Below, in pieces: positions 50,243 to 60,483 of a stretch of 64,000 bases of DNA. A program made the translations under genes and the position numbers. Every line of letters starts with the position of its first letter. The first letter of the stretch is position 1. The notes beneath the pieces were generated by a model. That model did not search any database. It was not told the origin of the DNA and was given only the letters and a program-made list of their open reading frames with translations. The DNA lies in contig CM073200.1 in the NCBI GenBank assembly GCA_037042915.1, forward strand, positions 2,352,832-2,416,831. Direction: 5' to 3'. Source of the DNA: Auricularia sp. M13. Lineage: Eukaryota; Basidiomycota; Agaricomycetes; Auriculariales; Auriculariaceae.

Positions 50243-50607
50243 TGTGGATCAGGGTACTGAGTCCTGGGCAGGACATCCTGCGCGGCACATTGCGAGCTAT
50301 TGCGAGCCCGGCGGAACCGGTAACAAGTGCGAGCGGACACGGGAATACCATGGAAATGTTCTCAGGGGTGTCAGCATGATTCTACTGGCTCGACAGGGGC
50401 TCTTCGTACAACAAGATGGTGTGACATTGCGCTCGCGCGGGGAGTACACTTGGAGAAGCGTGGGCATATATACAATCGAATACACAATGACCATGCTGCT
50501 GCATGACGGGCGTGAGGGCGCCTGCATGATATCTGACGCGGGACGACCGTCAGGTAGACTGAATGTCGTTGAGAGACAAGCTACAAAATGATGAGATACG
50601 TACACGG

Positions 50608-50772
50608 TTAAACGCAGCCGCGCTGCTCGAGTGCGGACGTGCCATCGCGTTTGAAGGGGATACAGCCATCGGTGTGGACGTCGCCAGCGTCTTCGCCTGG
50701 GCCGAACGGGACAGGTGTAGCCAAAGCGGTGGCAACAGCAAGCGCTGCGAGGAGGATGCGCGAGATGAACAT
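50608..50772 (-). CDS. Small secreted peptide precursor, family member 4
   Basis: Single-exon frame of 54 residues: leader MFISRILLAALAVATALATP, then VPFGPGEDAGDV, CIPFKRDGTSALEQRGCV and stop. It keeps the leader, the PFGPG block, C-x-PFKR and the C-terminal Cys, but lacks the Trp and has QR rather than a second KR. It is on the opposite strand to members 1 and 3 and lies 1 kb from the nearest UstYa-like gene. Not a CaaX pheromone: only one residue follows the Cys, and a leader is present. Confidence 0.75.
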   Translation of the reverse strand: MFISRILLAALAVATALATPVPFGPGEDAGDVHTDGCIPFKRDGTSALEQRGCV

Positions 50773-51770
50773 TGTCTCAACGAGTTGGGCTGCTCGAAGT
50801 CTCGAGTCAGATTCCTCATGTTATATACAGTGATCCTCCGTTGATAGCTAAATGATGAGAGCATCGTCGGTATCGGACTTGCGGATCCAACGGCAGACCA
50901 CGAACAGATGATCCAGAAGTGCACACATTCTTCCCCATCATGTATGGATAGGAGCATGACGCTGAGAAGGACGATTATGGGCAATCGCATGCGTGGGATT
51001 CGGTGCTTACAGAAGTTCTTGAGACATGTGATGCATCAGTTCTTCGCCCATAGTGTGGGCAGGACACGGTCTACGGTGATCGCCCAGCTCCCACGCTGCC
51101 GTAGTGCCGTTTAGGCATGCACACAGCACAATCATGATGTTCATACCTGCACAGCTTCTCGAGGCTGGCACGTAGTATCTTCGAGCCTGAGGAAAGGTCG
51201 GAGGCGAGTACAAGTGGCAAACAGAATTAAACAGACTTTAGGCTCCAACAATAGTATCAATAGGCTTGCCTCACAAGCGTACAATGACAGTCTCTAATCC
51301 AGATGACTCGCCTCGTATGCATCTAATTTCCAAACAAAACGTCACGACGTCAATGCTTCAACGACCGCTCACCTCGAATTGGCTGAAAGGATCTCAGTAT
51401 CATGTACCTAATCCATCAGCATCGAAGCATACGCCGCGAGAGGTCTAGACCCACCTTCGAGTAGCTGAGTCCTTTTCCAATGTCATCGTCTCTGGCCCAA
51501 GGAGTGTCGGGAGCTTTCAAGAAGGGGATTGCAATTGTCACCAGATCGCTCTGAGCGTCTCTTAACTTACATGCTCTAGAGGTATCCCGGGGTTCTCCAC
51601 GTTTCTCCAGAATCACTCGCAGTGGGGCGAAATGGTGCATCGTGACCTGTTGCGGTTCCGCGAGTCCATGAGTCGCAACTGCCGAGGCGCAAGTCCCCCG
51701 CAGCAACCCAGACCATAATCCGCTTCATTCACAAACAAATCTACTACACGCAGAATTGCCGCACTCTCCT
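50773..51770. other. Intergenic between peptide 4 and UstYa-like gene 1
   Basis: No gene recognised. Holds the upstream region of peptide 4 (minus strand) and the 3' side of the UstYa-like gene. Confidence 0.4.
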
Positions 51771-52458
51771 TCAGCCCGCCTCTGCAAAAGGACTAGCTAC
51801 ATCCCATTCCTCGTTTGTCTCCACGGCGCGGTCGATCACCTTGGTCCAGTCGCGACAAATATGCGTGCCACTCTGACCGGTTTGAAGTGCATCTGGTGGC
51901 TCCAAGGTTGTGTCAGCGTTGCAGAGTAGAGTCTGTCTGAGGTAATTGAGACAGTGCTGCGCGTGCCAAATAGTGATTCGCTCCGGTGCGAGCGAGGGGA
52001 ACAGCGTGCGATGAAGACGACTCAGACAGTGAGTTCCGTGGCCTATGGACGACAGGAATGCCTGATACCGGGGACCCCTACAAGATTCACGTTCAGCCAA
52101 GATGAAGCATCCTACGAGCAATGACACCCACAACTTGTATTGCCAGTGTTCACCCACGTAGTTTTCCCAGTCTCCAAACGCCGATAGGCCATAATGCACG
52201 CTGTCCTCCGTGTCGAGAGCGACCGTCGGAAGGTCGGGATTTAGGTACAAGGGGACGTCCGTTCCTATGAAGGCTGACGCGAGTAAGACCTTCAACTCTT
52301 CCGGCGCAAGTTTTCGACCTACAGTGGCGCACATCACTGCGCTCGACGCGTGGTTCGGACAGCGACCGTGCCGAAAGCAGAGAGCGCAGTACGAGGACGT
52401 TGACTACGCTGGCTGCAGCACACAAATATGCAATGAGGGCGTTGGAACCAACCATCAT
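51771..52458 (-). CDS. UstYa-like (DUF3328) protein 1, both HxxHC motifs intact
   Basis: Exons 52338-52458, 52154-52273 and 51771-52111 are phase-consistent and give 193 residues. An N-terminal anchor (ALIAYLCAAASVVNVLVL) is followed by FIGTDVPLYLNPDLP, EDSVHYGLSAFGDWEN, then HGTHCLSRLHR, HAQHCLNYLRQTLLCNAD and HICRDWTKV. These are the ordered landmarks of the fungal UstYa family, which carries out oxidative or cyclising steps on ribosomal and other peptides in ascomycete clusters (ustiloxin, cyclochlorotine). The two HxxHC motifs are thought to be catalytic. It is divergent from UstYa-like gene 2, sharing its upstream region. Confidence 0.85.
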
Positions 52459-52850
52459 GGCATGGGCTCGTCGGAACTTTCAGCATCACAGACCCCCCCG
52501 CGAAGGTGCACGGTGGCGGTACTACGATCGGCGGTCCTTTGATCCATCCCGAGAACCCGGGCGACCGTTGGTGGGATTCCAGGGGTCCTCGATCGTCCTT
52601 GCGTCTTGAGAGAGCCTGGCCTCTGTAACCGGACAGCTGTCAGCTGCAGGAGCTCGCAAGCTTTGTGCAAGTTGCATCGGCTCGCTTACCCCACATCATT
52701 CGGCAGTCGCGGGCATTGACAAGAAGCGCGGCTCGTTCCGGAATCCAACAGGCTTCTTTTGTCAATTTCTTGTATATCGCAGCTCAGCTATCAAGTCCAA
52801 GTCGCACGTGGTGAAAATCCAGCGTAGTGACGCAGCCACCAGCGCCTGAG

Positions 52851-53491
52851 ATGGCGTCTCACAGAGCCATCGTCCTCGCCTTCCTCCTCGGCGTCCTCCT
52901 TCTGCTTGAGCTCAGTCTTTCCCTTTTGTTCCACAGCTCTCGTAGAGAGATCGAGTACTGTGAGTGTTAGCCAGTAATATCCGCACGCCCGACTGACTAT
53001 CGTCGCAAGCGTACATCGGACAGGACGTGCCCAATAAATACCCCTCAGTCCAGCAGGGCCCGGTCGTGCTGCACATCGAAAACCCGCAGGCTCACTACAG
53101 GCTGTCACTCGCCGATGCCGACAACTGGGCACGCCTCGCGCCAGGCGATGGACGCGTCTATCTCGGCCCAGCCAAGTTCAAGCGGCCCTTCACTCTTGGG
53201 CTCTTTCATCAGATGAAGTGTCTCGACATCGTGCGGCGAGCCGTGCTCAGCGTTGACCCCTCGACGGGCATCTACAACTCGTCCACCAGCGGGGCGACGA
53301 GGCATTGCATGAATTATCTTCGGCAGATGGTTCTCTGCCAGGCGAACACACGGCTAGAACGCGTAACGAGCTGGTATATCCCTCCGTACTCGCGCATGGA
53401 GCAGGACCAGGTGTGCAAAGACTGGCGTGTAGTTTACGACGCCGCTAGACGGAACCGCCTCGAGTACAGCGCGTGGCGGGGTGCTGAATAG
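52851..53491 (+). CDS. UstYa-like (DUF3328) protein 2
   Basis: Exons 52851-52959 and 53010-53491, 196 residues. The signal-anchor VLAFLLGVLLLLELSLSLLF is followed by YIGQDVPNKYP, NWARLAPGDGRVYLGP, FTLGLFHQMKCLDIVRRAV, ATRHCMNYLRQMVLCQANTR and QVCKDWRVVYDA. The first motif is HQMKC, not HxxHC, and the second is ATRHC, so each keeps only part of the His/Cys set. The family place is clear from motif order, length and the intron just before YIGQD, at the same position as in the other two genes. Substrate unknown; by analogy a peptide. Confidence 0.9.
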
Positions 53492-54010
53492 AATCATGAC
53501 ACATTTCTGTCCTGTCATTGGGAATCGAGGGATGGGGTAAACATTGAGATCCTCCCCCATGTGGACGTTCCAAGGACGTTCGGTCATCGCTCGCCACAAT
53601 GTCATCGAGCTGACGAGGCCGTGAAGATAGATCCAGTTATCAGGTCTGGTCATGCTGAGAAGTCGAAGAGCTCGGGCTGAGAACGTTGGAGCAGCATCAA
53701 CTTCTGCCGCTGCTGCGATGAGATCAGAGAGATGCAGCATCTGGAAGAAATGCGAACAGTCGATGACTTGAGATTTGCGCGCGCGGCCGCGACCCCAGTC
53801 GTCGCAGCCGAGAGCGAGACACCACCGAAACTCGATGCGATCTGTCAAACGAAGCTGAGGACCCCGGGATTTGCAGTATCGGTGCCGAACGGAGATTTGC
53901 GTCGGTTTGCACACAAGCGCACGGCAAAGTTTAGGTACACACCACTGCCATGTGTGATATGAGCGAGGCGATGGCGGGGCGGCAATAGAATCTCTGCTTC
54001 GCTCGTTGCA
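53492..54010. other. Intergenic, possible minus-strand frame
   Basis: The minus strand is open across this interval and contains FFQMLHLSDLIAAAAEV and RPDNWIYLHGLV, which could be a fragment of an unknown protein. No domain is identified and it runs antisense into the next gene. Confidence 0.35.
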
Positions 54011-54984
54011 ATGGCCGCGACTGCAGCGTACTCGCCCGTCCTCAAGCATGAGCATGACGACTCTGGATCGTCCAACACGTCGGAAGAGGACACCTTTCTT
54101 GGGGGCCAGCGCAAAGCCGGCCAGGCCAAGCCGACGCACGAGCCACTGCATCCGCTCGCTCTGTGGACATTCATAGCGTGCCTTTCGCTGTGCGTGGTGA
54201 ACATCGCGCTGCTTCTGCGGGAAACGACGCGAGCAGAGGCGGTCGTGGATTTGGACAAGCTCGAGAGACCAAGCACGTACATAGACTTGGACAGCCTGGA
54301 ATGGGACGAGGCTCGCCTCGCAGCGCTGCCGCCCATCGTCAACTACCCAGTCGTCATGGCGCCGGTGAGCCGCATGCAGCCACAGCGAGTGTGGCCCGAA
54401 GACCCGCGAGCCTGGATGACGCATGAGGGCTTGGTGTCCCCGGACGAGCAGGAAGTGCTAGTCACACAGGACGTGGGTCTGCCCGTGGCGCGCCGTTATG
54501 GCAGCTGACGGCGGCAGAACAGGTGTCGATGATATTCCAATTCCGCGTGCTGGACCACAAGATGGAGCGCTGCTCGTTGGTCGCGCAGATACCGACGGAG
54601 GCCGAGATTCGGGCGCGCAACCGGGACAACAACGTCGACCTCGACGGCGACACCATGGTGCACGTCTACCGGCTCGACGTCCAGCGCACCCTCAAGCGCC
54701 GCGACATATCGTATGCAAGCAAGCCTCCGCGCGGTGAGCACATCGGGCATTTCAAGGTTTCTATGGGCCACCTCAACGGTACGGCCGAGTTCGACTGCAA
54801 GGAGCGTTCGCTGCAGACGTTCGAGGTCGCTTGTCCCGGTCGCCGATGCCATATCAACTTCTGGCAGGACCGTGACAAGCCCGTCATGGGTGAGTGCGAG
54901 CCCCTACCCAATTAGCCTTTGAGCTGAGCCTCGTTCACAGCGTTCTACCTTCGCCAGACCCACTCACTCATTAAAAAGTCCTGA
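54011..54984 (+). CDS. Membrane-anchored But2-like protein, unknown function
   Basis: Exons 54011-54472, 54523-54889 and 54941-54984 join in frame, 290 residues. A cytoplasmic N-terminus is followed by one span (LWTFIACLSLCVVNIALLLR), an acidic linker (YIDLDSLEWDEARL) and an ectodomain. The ectodomain contains IFQFRVLDHKMERCSLVAQI, HVYRLDVQRTL, then FDCKERSLQTFEVACPGRRC and a short tail. Similar proteins (single anchor, 'F.V.D..MERC', beta-rich C-terminal domain distantly like fungal But2) recur in basidiomycetes. Its position between UstYa-like genes suggests a role in the same secretory pathway, but this is inference. Confidence 0.75.
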
Positions 54985-55188
54985 CCGATGTTTTGTGGTA
55001 GCTTTGCCGAGCGTATCGCGTGTACAGTGTCCATTGCTGATAGAATGTCAACGAGTTCGAAGAAAGGCGAGCAGGCCGACGGCCGGCGCTATCCGTGCTC
55101 ATCGTTGTCCTCATCCCGAATGCTGTCCGAAGTACGCCGTAAATATTCTAGAACACCACGGTACCGTACAGTTTCCAAAGTACAACGC

Positions 55189-56082
55189 TCAATGAATACC
55201 ATAGAAAGACTGGATGATAGGCCAGAACCGATCCTGTCGCTCGATCCAAGTGAAATGGCCGGCATCCTCCACGACGTGCAACGTGGAATGGCGGATACGC
55301 TGGTTGAGGAGCTCGCTGACCGCTACGGGGCAGATGAAGTCCTCCCGGCCCACAATAATGAGCGTCCGGGCCGTAATCTTGTCCATCTGGCTGTCCTGCT
55401 TCGAATGGCTGCCCTCGGCGGCCGCCTGCGTGCGCAACGGCCTGGCCTCTGGCAAATTCGTGAATATTTCCTTCTGGAAACGCTCCATGTCGCGCTCGGG
55501 GTGGGCGAAGTATAGCGGCAGGAACTTGTTGAGCGTCTCGCCGAACTGCTCGTCCGTGAGGATCTTGGCCGGGTCGTAGTCCTTCAGCGCCGCGACGGCG
55601 TCGCGCTCCGGTCGAGTCGCGAGGATGGCCTCCATTGCCGCGCCACCAACTCTGTCTGCGTCTGGGCCTAGTAACTGCGAGTCGAGCAGGACGAGGCGGT
55701 TCACGCGCTGCGGGAAGCGGATCGCGTACCACAGCGCGATGCAGCCGCCGTTCGAGTGGCCGGTGAGACTGTCGAACGCGTCCACTCCGAGGTAATGTCG
55801 CAGCGCCTCGACGTCCTCGGCCATGTGCCAGCTGCTCATCTTCGCCTCGTCCTTCGGGAACGACGAGCCGCGCGTGCCGCGCTCCTCGAGGTGTACGATG
55901 GTGAAGTGCCGCTCGAGGAACTTGAAGCTGTTCTGGTACAGCACCGACGCGCAGCCCCAACCAGGGGCAGCATTCACCAGCACGCGAGGACCGTGGCCAG
56001 TGACGAAGTAGGTCAGCGTCGCGCCGTGCGCCGTCGTGAACGCGTGCGCGCCTGGCGTCAGGCGTCTGTTCTCTGCGGGCAT
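55189..56082 (-). CDS. Alpha/beta hydrolase, S33 proline-iminopeptidase-like
   Basis: Intronless, 297 residues. HGATLTYFVTGHGPRVLVN and PGWGC give the oxyanion-hole region; GHSNGGCIALWYAIRFP holds the nucleophile Ser110; VGREDFICPV the Asp; and EDAGHFTWIERQ the His, so the catalytic triad is complete. The GHSNGG elbow and 'HLEERGTRGSS' resemble prolyl aminopeptidases of family S33. No signal peptide, so probably cytosolic. A frameshifted paralogue lies at 61721-62607. Peptidases occur in ascomycete UstYa clusters, but this family is widespread and the link is only positional. Confidence 0.9.
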   Translation of the reverse strand: MPAENRRLTPGAHAFTTAHGATLTYFVTGHGPRVLVNAAPGWGCASVLYQNSFKFLERHFTIVHLEERGTRGSSFPKDEAKMSSWHMAEDVEALRHYLGVDAFDSLTGHSNGGCIALWYAIRFPQRVNRLVLLDSQLLGPDADRVGGAAMEAILATRPERDAVAALKDYDPAKILTDEQFGETLNKFLPLYFAHPERDMERFQKEIFTNLPEARPLRTQAAAEGSHSKQDSQMDKITARTLIIVGREDFICPVAVSELLNQRIRHSTLHVVEDAGHFTWIERQDRFWPIIQSFYGIH

Positions 56083-56739
56083 ATCGGCTGTCTTTCTGTC
56101 TCAAATCTTCGGCTAGCTGTGTGTGGGAGAGCAGGCTGGGGCCGCACGACTGGCAGGAGCTTATTGACACTCTTCTGCTCATTACTTCGGATCCGTGCTC
56201 TCCAAACGCTGACAACTGTCCGGGCACCCCGATGCAGCTGTCAATGCCATGTGCATGCATGGTCATACTGATTCTCACGCCAGCTTTGGAACCATCAGAA
56301 TCTTATCAGCTCTATAACTGCGCGATTTTCGATCCACAGCCCGTGGCGTGCTTCCTGATTACCATAATGACCATACTGTATATCACTGAAATCAGTGGCG
56401 CGGGCCCGCGGCTTCCCCCAGTACCAGCGCAAGTGCGGTGCTGCGCAGTTGCGTGGCATGAGCACCATAATGGCGACAACTTCGCGATCGTTATTCGATT
56501 CTTGTCCGGTCCAAGCATGTCCGCCAGCGCGACCGCAATGTTTCACAATCTGACACCTTGATCAGCCGACGATCGTCTTCCGTGCTTGTCAGTTGGCTCC
56601 AGAGCTCGAGGCTTGCTCAATGAAGTGTAAACGAGAGTGTTGTATTACAACAACAGCTTTTCCGACCAGGAAGTACAGACATGTAAACCCATAATAATGA
56701 TAGCGTACACTGGCACACGCTCTATTCGAAAGCTTGCCC

Positions 56740-58204
56740 TTACACCTCGGAAACGATCTTGGTCGTGCTCATGTTCACACCTCCATCGTTGAGCGTGCTC
56801 ATGTTGTACGTATCGCGCTGGCGATTGCTTCCTTGCGCAGTGAATGAGAAGGAGTTCTTGCTCGCGTGGCTCGTCACGACGTCCTTCGAGTACGCGCGGC
56901 CGCGCGCGACGCGAATCATGATGAGCAGTGGTGCAATGCACTGGGAGGACGTTGGTTTCCGAGACAGAATGGGACTAGGTAAAACGAACCATGATCTGCG
57001 CCTGGATGGGTAGACAGACGTTAAAGAGCGAGTTGTTGATCGAGAACGTCGCAATGAATATAATCGAGAAAACGGCGTAGACGGCGGCGCTCTCAACCTG
57101 CGCCAGGTAAGCATCCTGAAGTGCGGAAAAGAAATGGGGAGGGACACGCACAATCATGGCCACAATGCCAGTGTAAATCTTCGCGTGCTCCTTCCCAAGA
57201 ACGGCCATGAGACGGCGGCGCGAAATGAGCAGCTTGGTCGCGATCATTATCGTCAAGATAAGGTTCAGCGCGATGCTGTGAGTTCCGTCAGCCAACGAAG
57301 TATATCCCTTCTCGAGTAACTGACCTCAGACTGAAGTACGGAAGAGACATCGCAAGACCGATCTGCGAGAAGAACTTCGCTCCTGGCTGCGCAAGCTGGA
57401 ATGTGGCCATGATCGACATGACTGCGAGTCAATGGTCAGAGAAGGAACTCTGGAGGCAGACAAGTCGTACTGGTCGATCCGAGGAAGACGATCAAGGGGA
57501 AAGCGATGTAGAGCCAGTTGCGGCTATAGACAATCCATGTGCGGTATACCTGGTGGCGCATGAGTCCCGGGAAATATTCGTCGCATGGACGCAACGCACC
57601 AGGAGGCCATCGGCGAGAAAGTTGTTGAAGAGATAGGCAGCATTTCCCATGACGACTACAAGCTTGCGTGAGATCGGGCGCGGATTCCTCGCGTGCGGGA
57701 CGTACTCATTGGGGTGCTAAACTCCATGGCGTAGTATCCGAGGGGACCGCCACTGCGAAATTCTCCTCAGTCTCACAGCATCACCATGTTTAGCAGCGTT
57801 GGAACGCACGGGTAGTTCCTGTTGCAGGATGCTCAGTTTCATATTTGAGCCCCGGAGAGGAAACGAACCTGTTCTCGATCCACATGTTCTCCGCCCATTT
57901 AGACGTCGCAGCCATGTACAGTGTCGAACCGGAGAAAAGCAGCACCTGCGAGATGCATGAGACAAAGCGTTGGTGGAGAATTTACGGAACGACGAACGGT
58001 GTAGGTGACCATGCCCCACTCAACGTTGCGCAACTGCTTTCCATTGAAGAAATAATACAGCGCGATGAGGGCGAGGACGAAATGGATGCCGTAGAGATAT
58101 GCGCCGATTATCGTGCCCGCGAAGTTGGTGCGCTCGATGTACAGGTCGGCGGACGTCTCGCCGACGGGGAGGTAGCTTTCCGGGGCGGTCTCGTTGGTTG
58201 CCAT
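56740..58204 (-). CDS. Seven-transmembrane protein, Agaricomycete family
   Basis: Multi-exon gene starting MATNETAPESYLPVGE. Spans include GTIIGAYLYGIHFVLALIAL, ALNLILTIMIATKLL, VYAVFSIIFIATFSINNSLF and IAPLLIMIRVARGRAYSK, and the C-terminal tail ends TKIVSEV. The IERTNFAGTIIGAYLYGIHF start and the RVARGRAYSK end of the last span are hallmarks of a large basidiomycete family of GPCR-like membrane proteins of unknown ligand. The middle exons (57330-57720) are not clearly resolved in a single frame, so intactness is likely but unproven. Confidence 0.75.
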
Positions 58205-58972
58205 TGCCTCAGGTCCAGGAGGGGAGCAAGGTAGCTGAGAAGGCGAAAGCCGTGGACGTGCGAGTATATATGACAAGTACTGCAAAATGCGTGCCTGTCC
58301 CCCGGCCAAACATGTCAGTGTCACGGTTTGTGCGGAGCCCCAGTGGCAAAGATCCGCAGGATAACGGATGACGCCGACGTGCGCTGATTATCCTGATCCG
58401 GGTGCACTCTATCAGGATCAGTGTCATGTCTCGTCGGCGTCCACCAACCGTCCACTCACCGTGTCCGCCGCCGCGATGATGACAGAGCATAGCGGATCAG
58501 GCAGTCTTGACCACAGTCCAGCGGGAACAGTTCGCCTTCGACAGATATCAGTGGAAGTCACATGTTGTCTGACATTATCGCACGAAGACCCATCATTCTT
58601 CGGGAGACGCTTCAGCGGATGTCGGCCAAATTGAGCAGCAGAAGCGTTCTGAAGATACGTGGCTGCGGCAGATGAATTCGGGGTTCCTCTCGGGGTTCCT
58701 CCCACGGCAGCCGTGGACAGGAATCAGTATGGCTCCGAGTCTGATGATGCAATGGCTGGAACAGTGGCTACGCTGGAGTATCTCTTCAGAACTCTTGCGT
58801 GATATCGACAAATTGCCGAGTTATGAACGAACATTGAAGCGGAAAGCCTGCATGCGCAGCACTTCAATTGAACCAGATAACTTGCAGGGAGCAATAGGAT
58901 CGGACAGAGCAGTGCAATCGGGAGCGTGAAGTGCGCAGGGTGACATCGTGCAAGACCCAGCCACACTAGAGA
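58205..58972. other. Intergenic, nothing recognised
   Basis: No coding or RNA signal. Contains imperfect direct repeats (ggttcctctcggggttcctccc at about 58682). Confidence 0.4.
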
Positions 58973-59605
58973 TTAATGGGATGAGCTATATTCGAGCTGG
59001 TTCTGTGCTACCGCAGCGTACAACGGCCGCCAGTCCTGACAGACGTAGTCGTTCTGGTTTATGGTGTTATGCAGGAGATACAGCCCAACCGCCTTCTCGA
59101 GTCGCATATTGGCGCGACACAGGACCATCTGGCGCAGGTAGTTGAGGCAGTGGCGTGTCTCCCATTCCCCGTCGTTCGTCGTAACGTTGAACGCGCCAGC
59201 GTCCGCGCGGACGATGGCGTGCCGTAGGACGTCCAAGCAGCGCAGCTCGTGGAACATGCCGACCATGAAGGGGCGCTTCTGCGGCCCGAGATGCACAATG
59301 CCATTGCCGGGGAAGAGCGTGTTCCATTCCTCCTGGAAGTCGGGACCGCGCATCTGATAGTGGACAGTGTCGTGCATGAACAGAGCGACGTGTCCCATTG
59401 GAGCTACAGGGAGCGCGTTGGGATGGTCGTCGCCAACATAGGCTAAGGTGCGAATGAGTGTGAGGCCCTTGTCAAAGTAGCCTCAGGACAAACTGTATGT
59501 TGGCGTCTTGGATGGCCAATGGAACACGTAGACGAAGAGGAAAAGCTCAACGAATCCAAGAGCGAAGAGCGCAAAAGCAAGCAATTGCGTCCTATCCCTC
59601 CACAT
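58973..59605 (-). CDS. UstYa-like (DUF3328) protein 3
   Basis: Exons 59494-59605 and 58973-59442, 193 residues. An N-terminal anchor (LLAFALFALGFVELFLFVYV) is followed by YTYVGDDHPNALP, HDTVHYQM, EWNTLFPGNGIVHLGPQ, FMVGMFHELRCLDVLRHA, ETRHCLNYLRQMVLCRANMR and YVCQDWRPLYAAV. It shares with gene 2 the intron position, length and the incomplete motifs HELRC and ETRHC. The two are probably paralogues, with gene 1 the more distant. Expected type II membrane orientation in the secretory pathway; substrate unknown. Confidence 0.92.
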
Positions 59606-60483
59606 TCGAAGTGCAGCCCAGGACTGGTGGGTGGCTGGGTTCAAGAGACGCGGGATTCGGTGATGTCCGACGCGCTGTCAGCGAGCAGTTCAAAGGCTCA
59701 CGAAATACGCCGCTATATATACCATTTTGCCAGAAATCAGAGCAGAGGCCTTCCACCAGGCACAGGGGTCCGAGAAGCAGCACGAGCATAAGTGAAGACA
59801 AGCGCCTGGCCCGGCGCATACGGCGACTCGGAGCGAGTGACATCGGGTTGGTCAACGCGCGTATTGGATCAGCTTGCTTGGAATGCGCGCTCGGCCATAC
59901 TTGCTGTCCTATTAGAGCAGCTAGTAGCTCGAGTAACCGACGACAGCACAAGCAGTCAGCAGAAAGAAATCGAAGAAGACGAAGGACGGACACGCTTTCA
60001 ACCTCCGACTCCGTCAGCAGTTTGGGACGCTTCGAATAAGTCCAATGCCTCGAAGAGACGGTCTGGCAATGAGGCCCATCATCCTTGAATCATCATTACA
60101 AGGCATTGCTGCGCAACGAGCCAGTTCAGCTTTTACTGCTCGGTGGGATGCCTTTCCAAGTCGCCAACAATTTCTCTCTTCTTCAAGTTGTGGATCTCCC
60201 CAAGGTTGCGACGGCGTGGGCTATCCCGCATATCCAAAGAGTACATCACACCAAGGATACTAGGTACCCATAGCAGGTCGAAGCAGGTTGGCGTATAACC
60301 GTTTAGCCTGTTTGATCGTGCACCGTTGCCAACGGTCCGTTCCAGAGAGGGCACGAGTTTCAAAGTATAATCCTCCTAAAGTTGATGCAGAAAGCAGCAA
60401 GAGCAAAATAACATGTGCATAGTGCTGTATTCCGTCAGCCATGGTCGTCGACAGCGCAGACAAAATAGCACACCTGTTCATAT
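59606..60483. other. Intergenic, nothing recognised
   Basis: No gene assigned. A short plus-strand frame at 60085-60273 has no known domain. Confidence 0.4.

Noticed and set aside
50608-50772. Secreted peptides as lipopeptide mating pheromone precursors
   Set aside because: Basidiomycete pheromones lack a signal peptide and end in CaaX. These peptides have leaders, and their last Cys is followed by nothing like CaaX (ends: CPP, CT, CV).
53354-54424. Minus-strand frame of about 350 codons
   Set aside because: It overlaps the well-supported genes at 52851-53491 and 54011-54984 in antisense. Only the 53500-53870 part could be real, and no domain was recognised.
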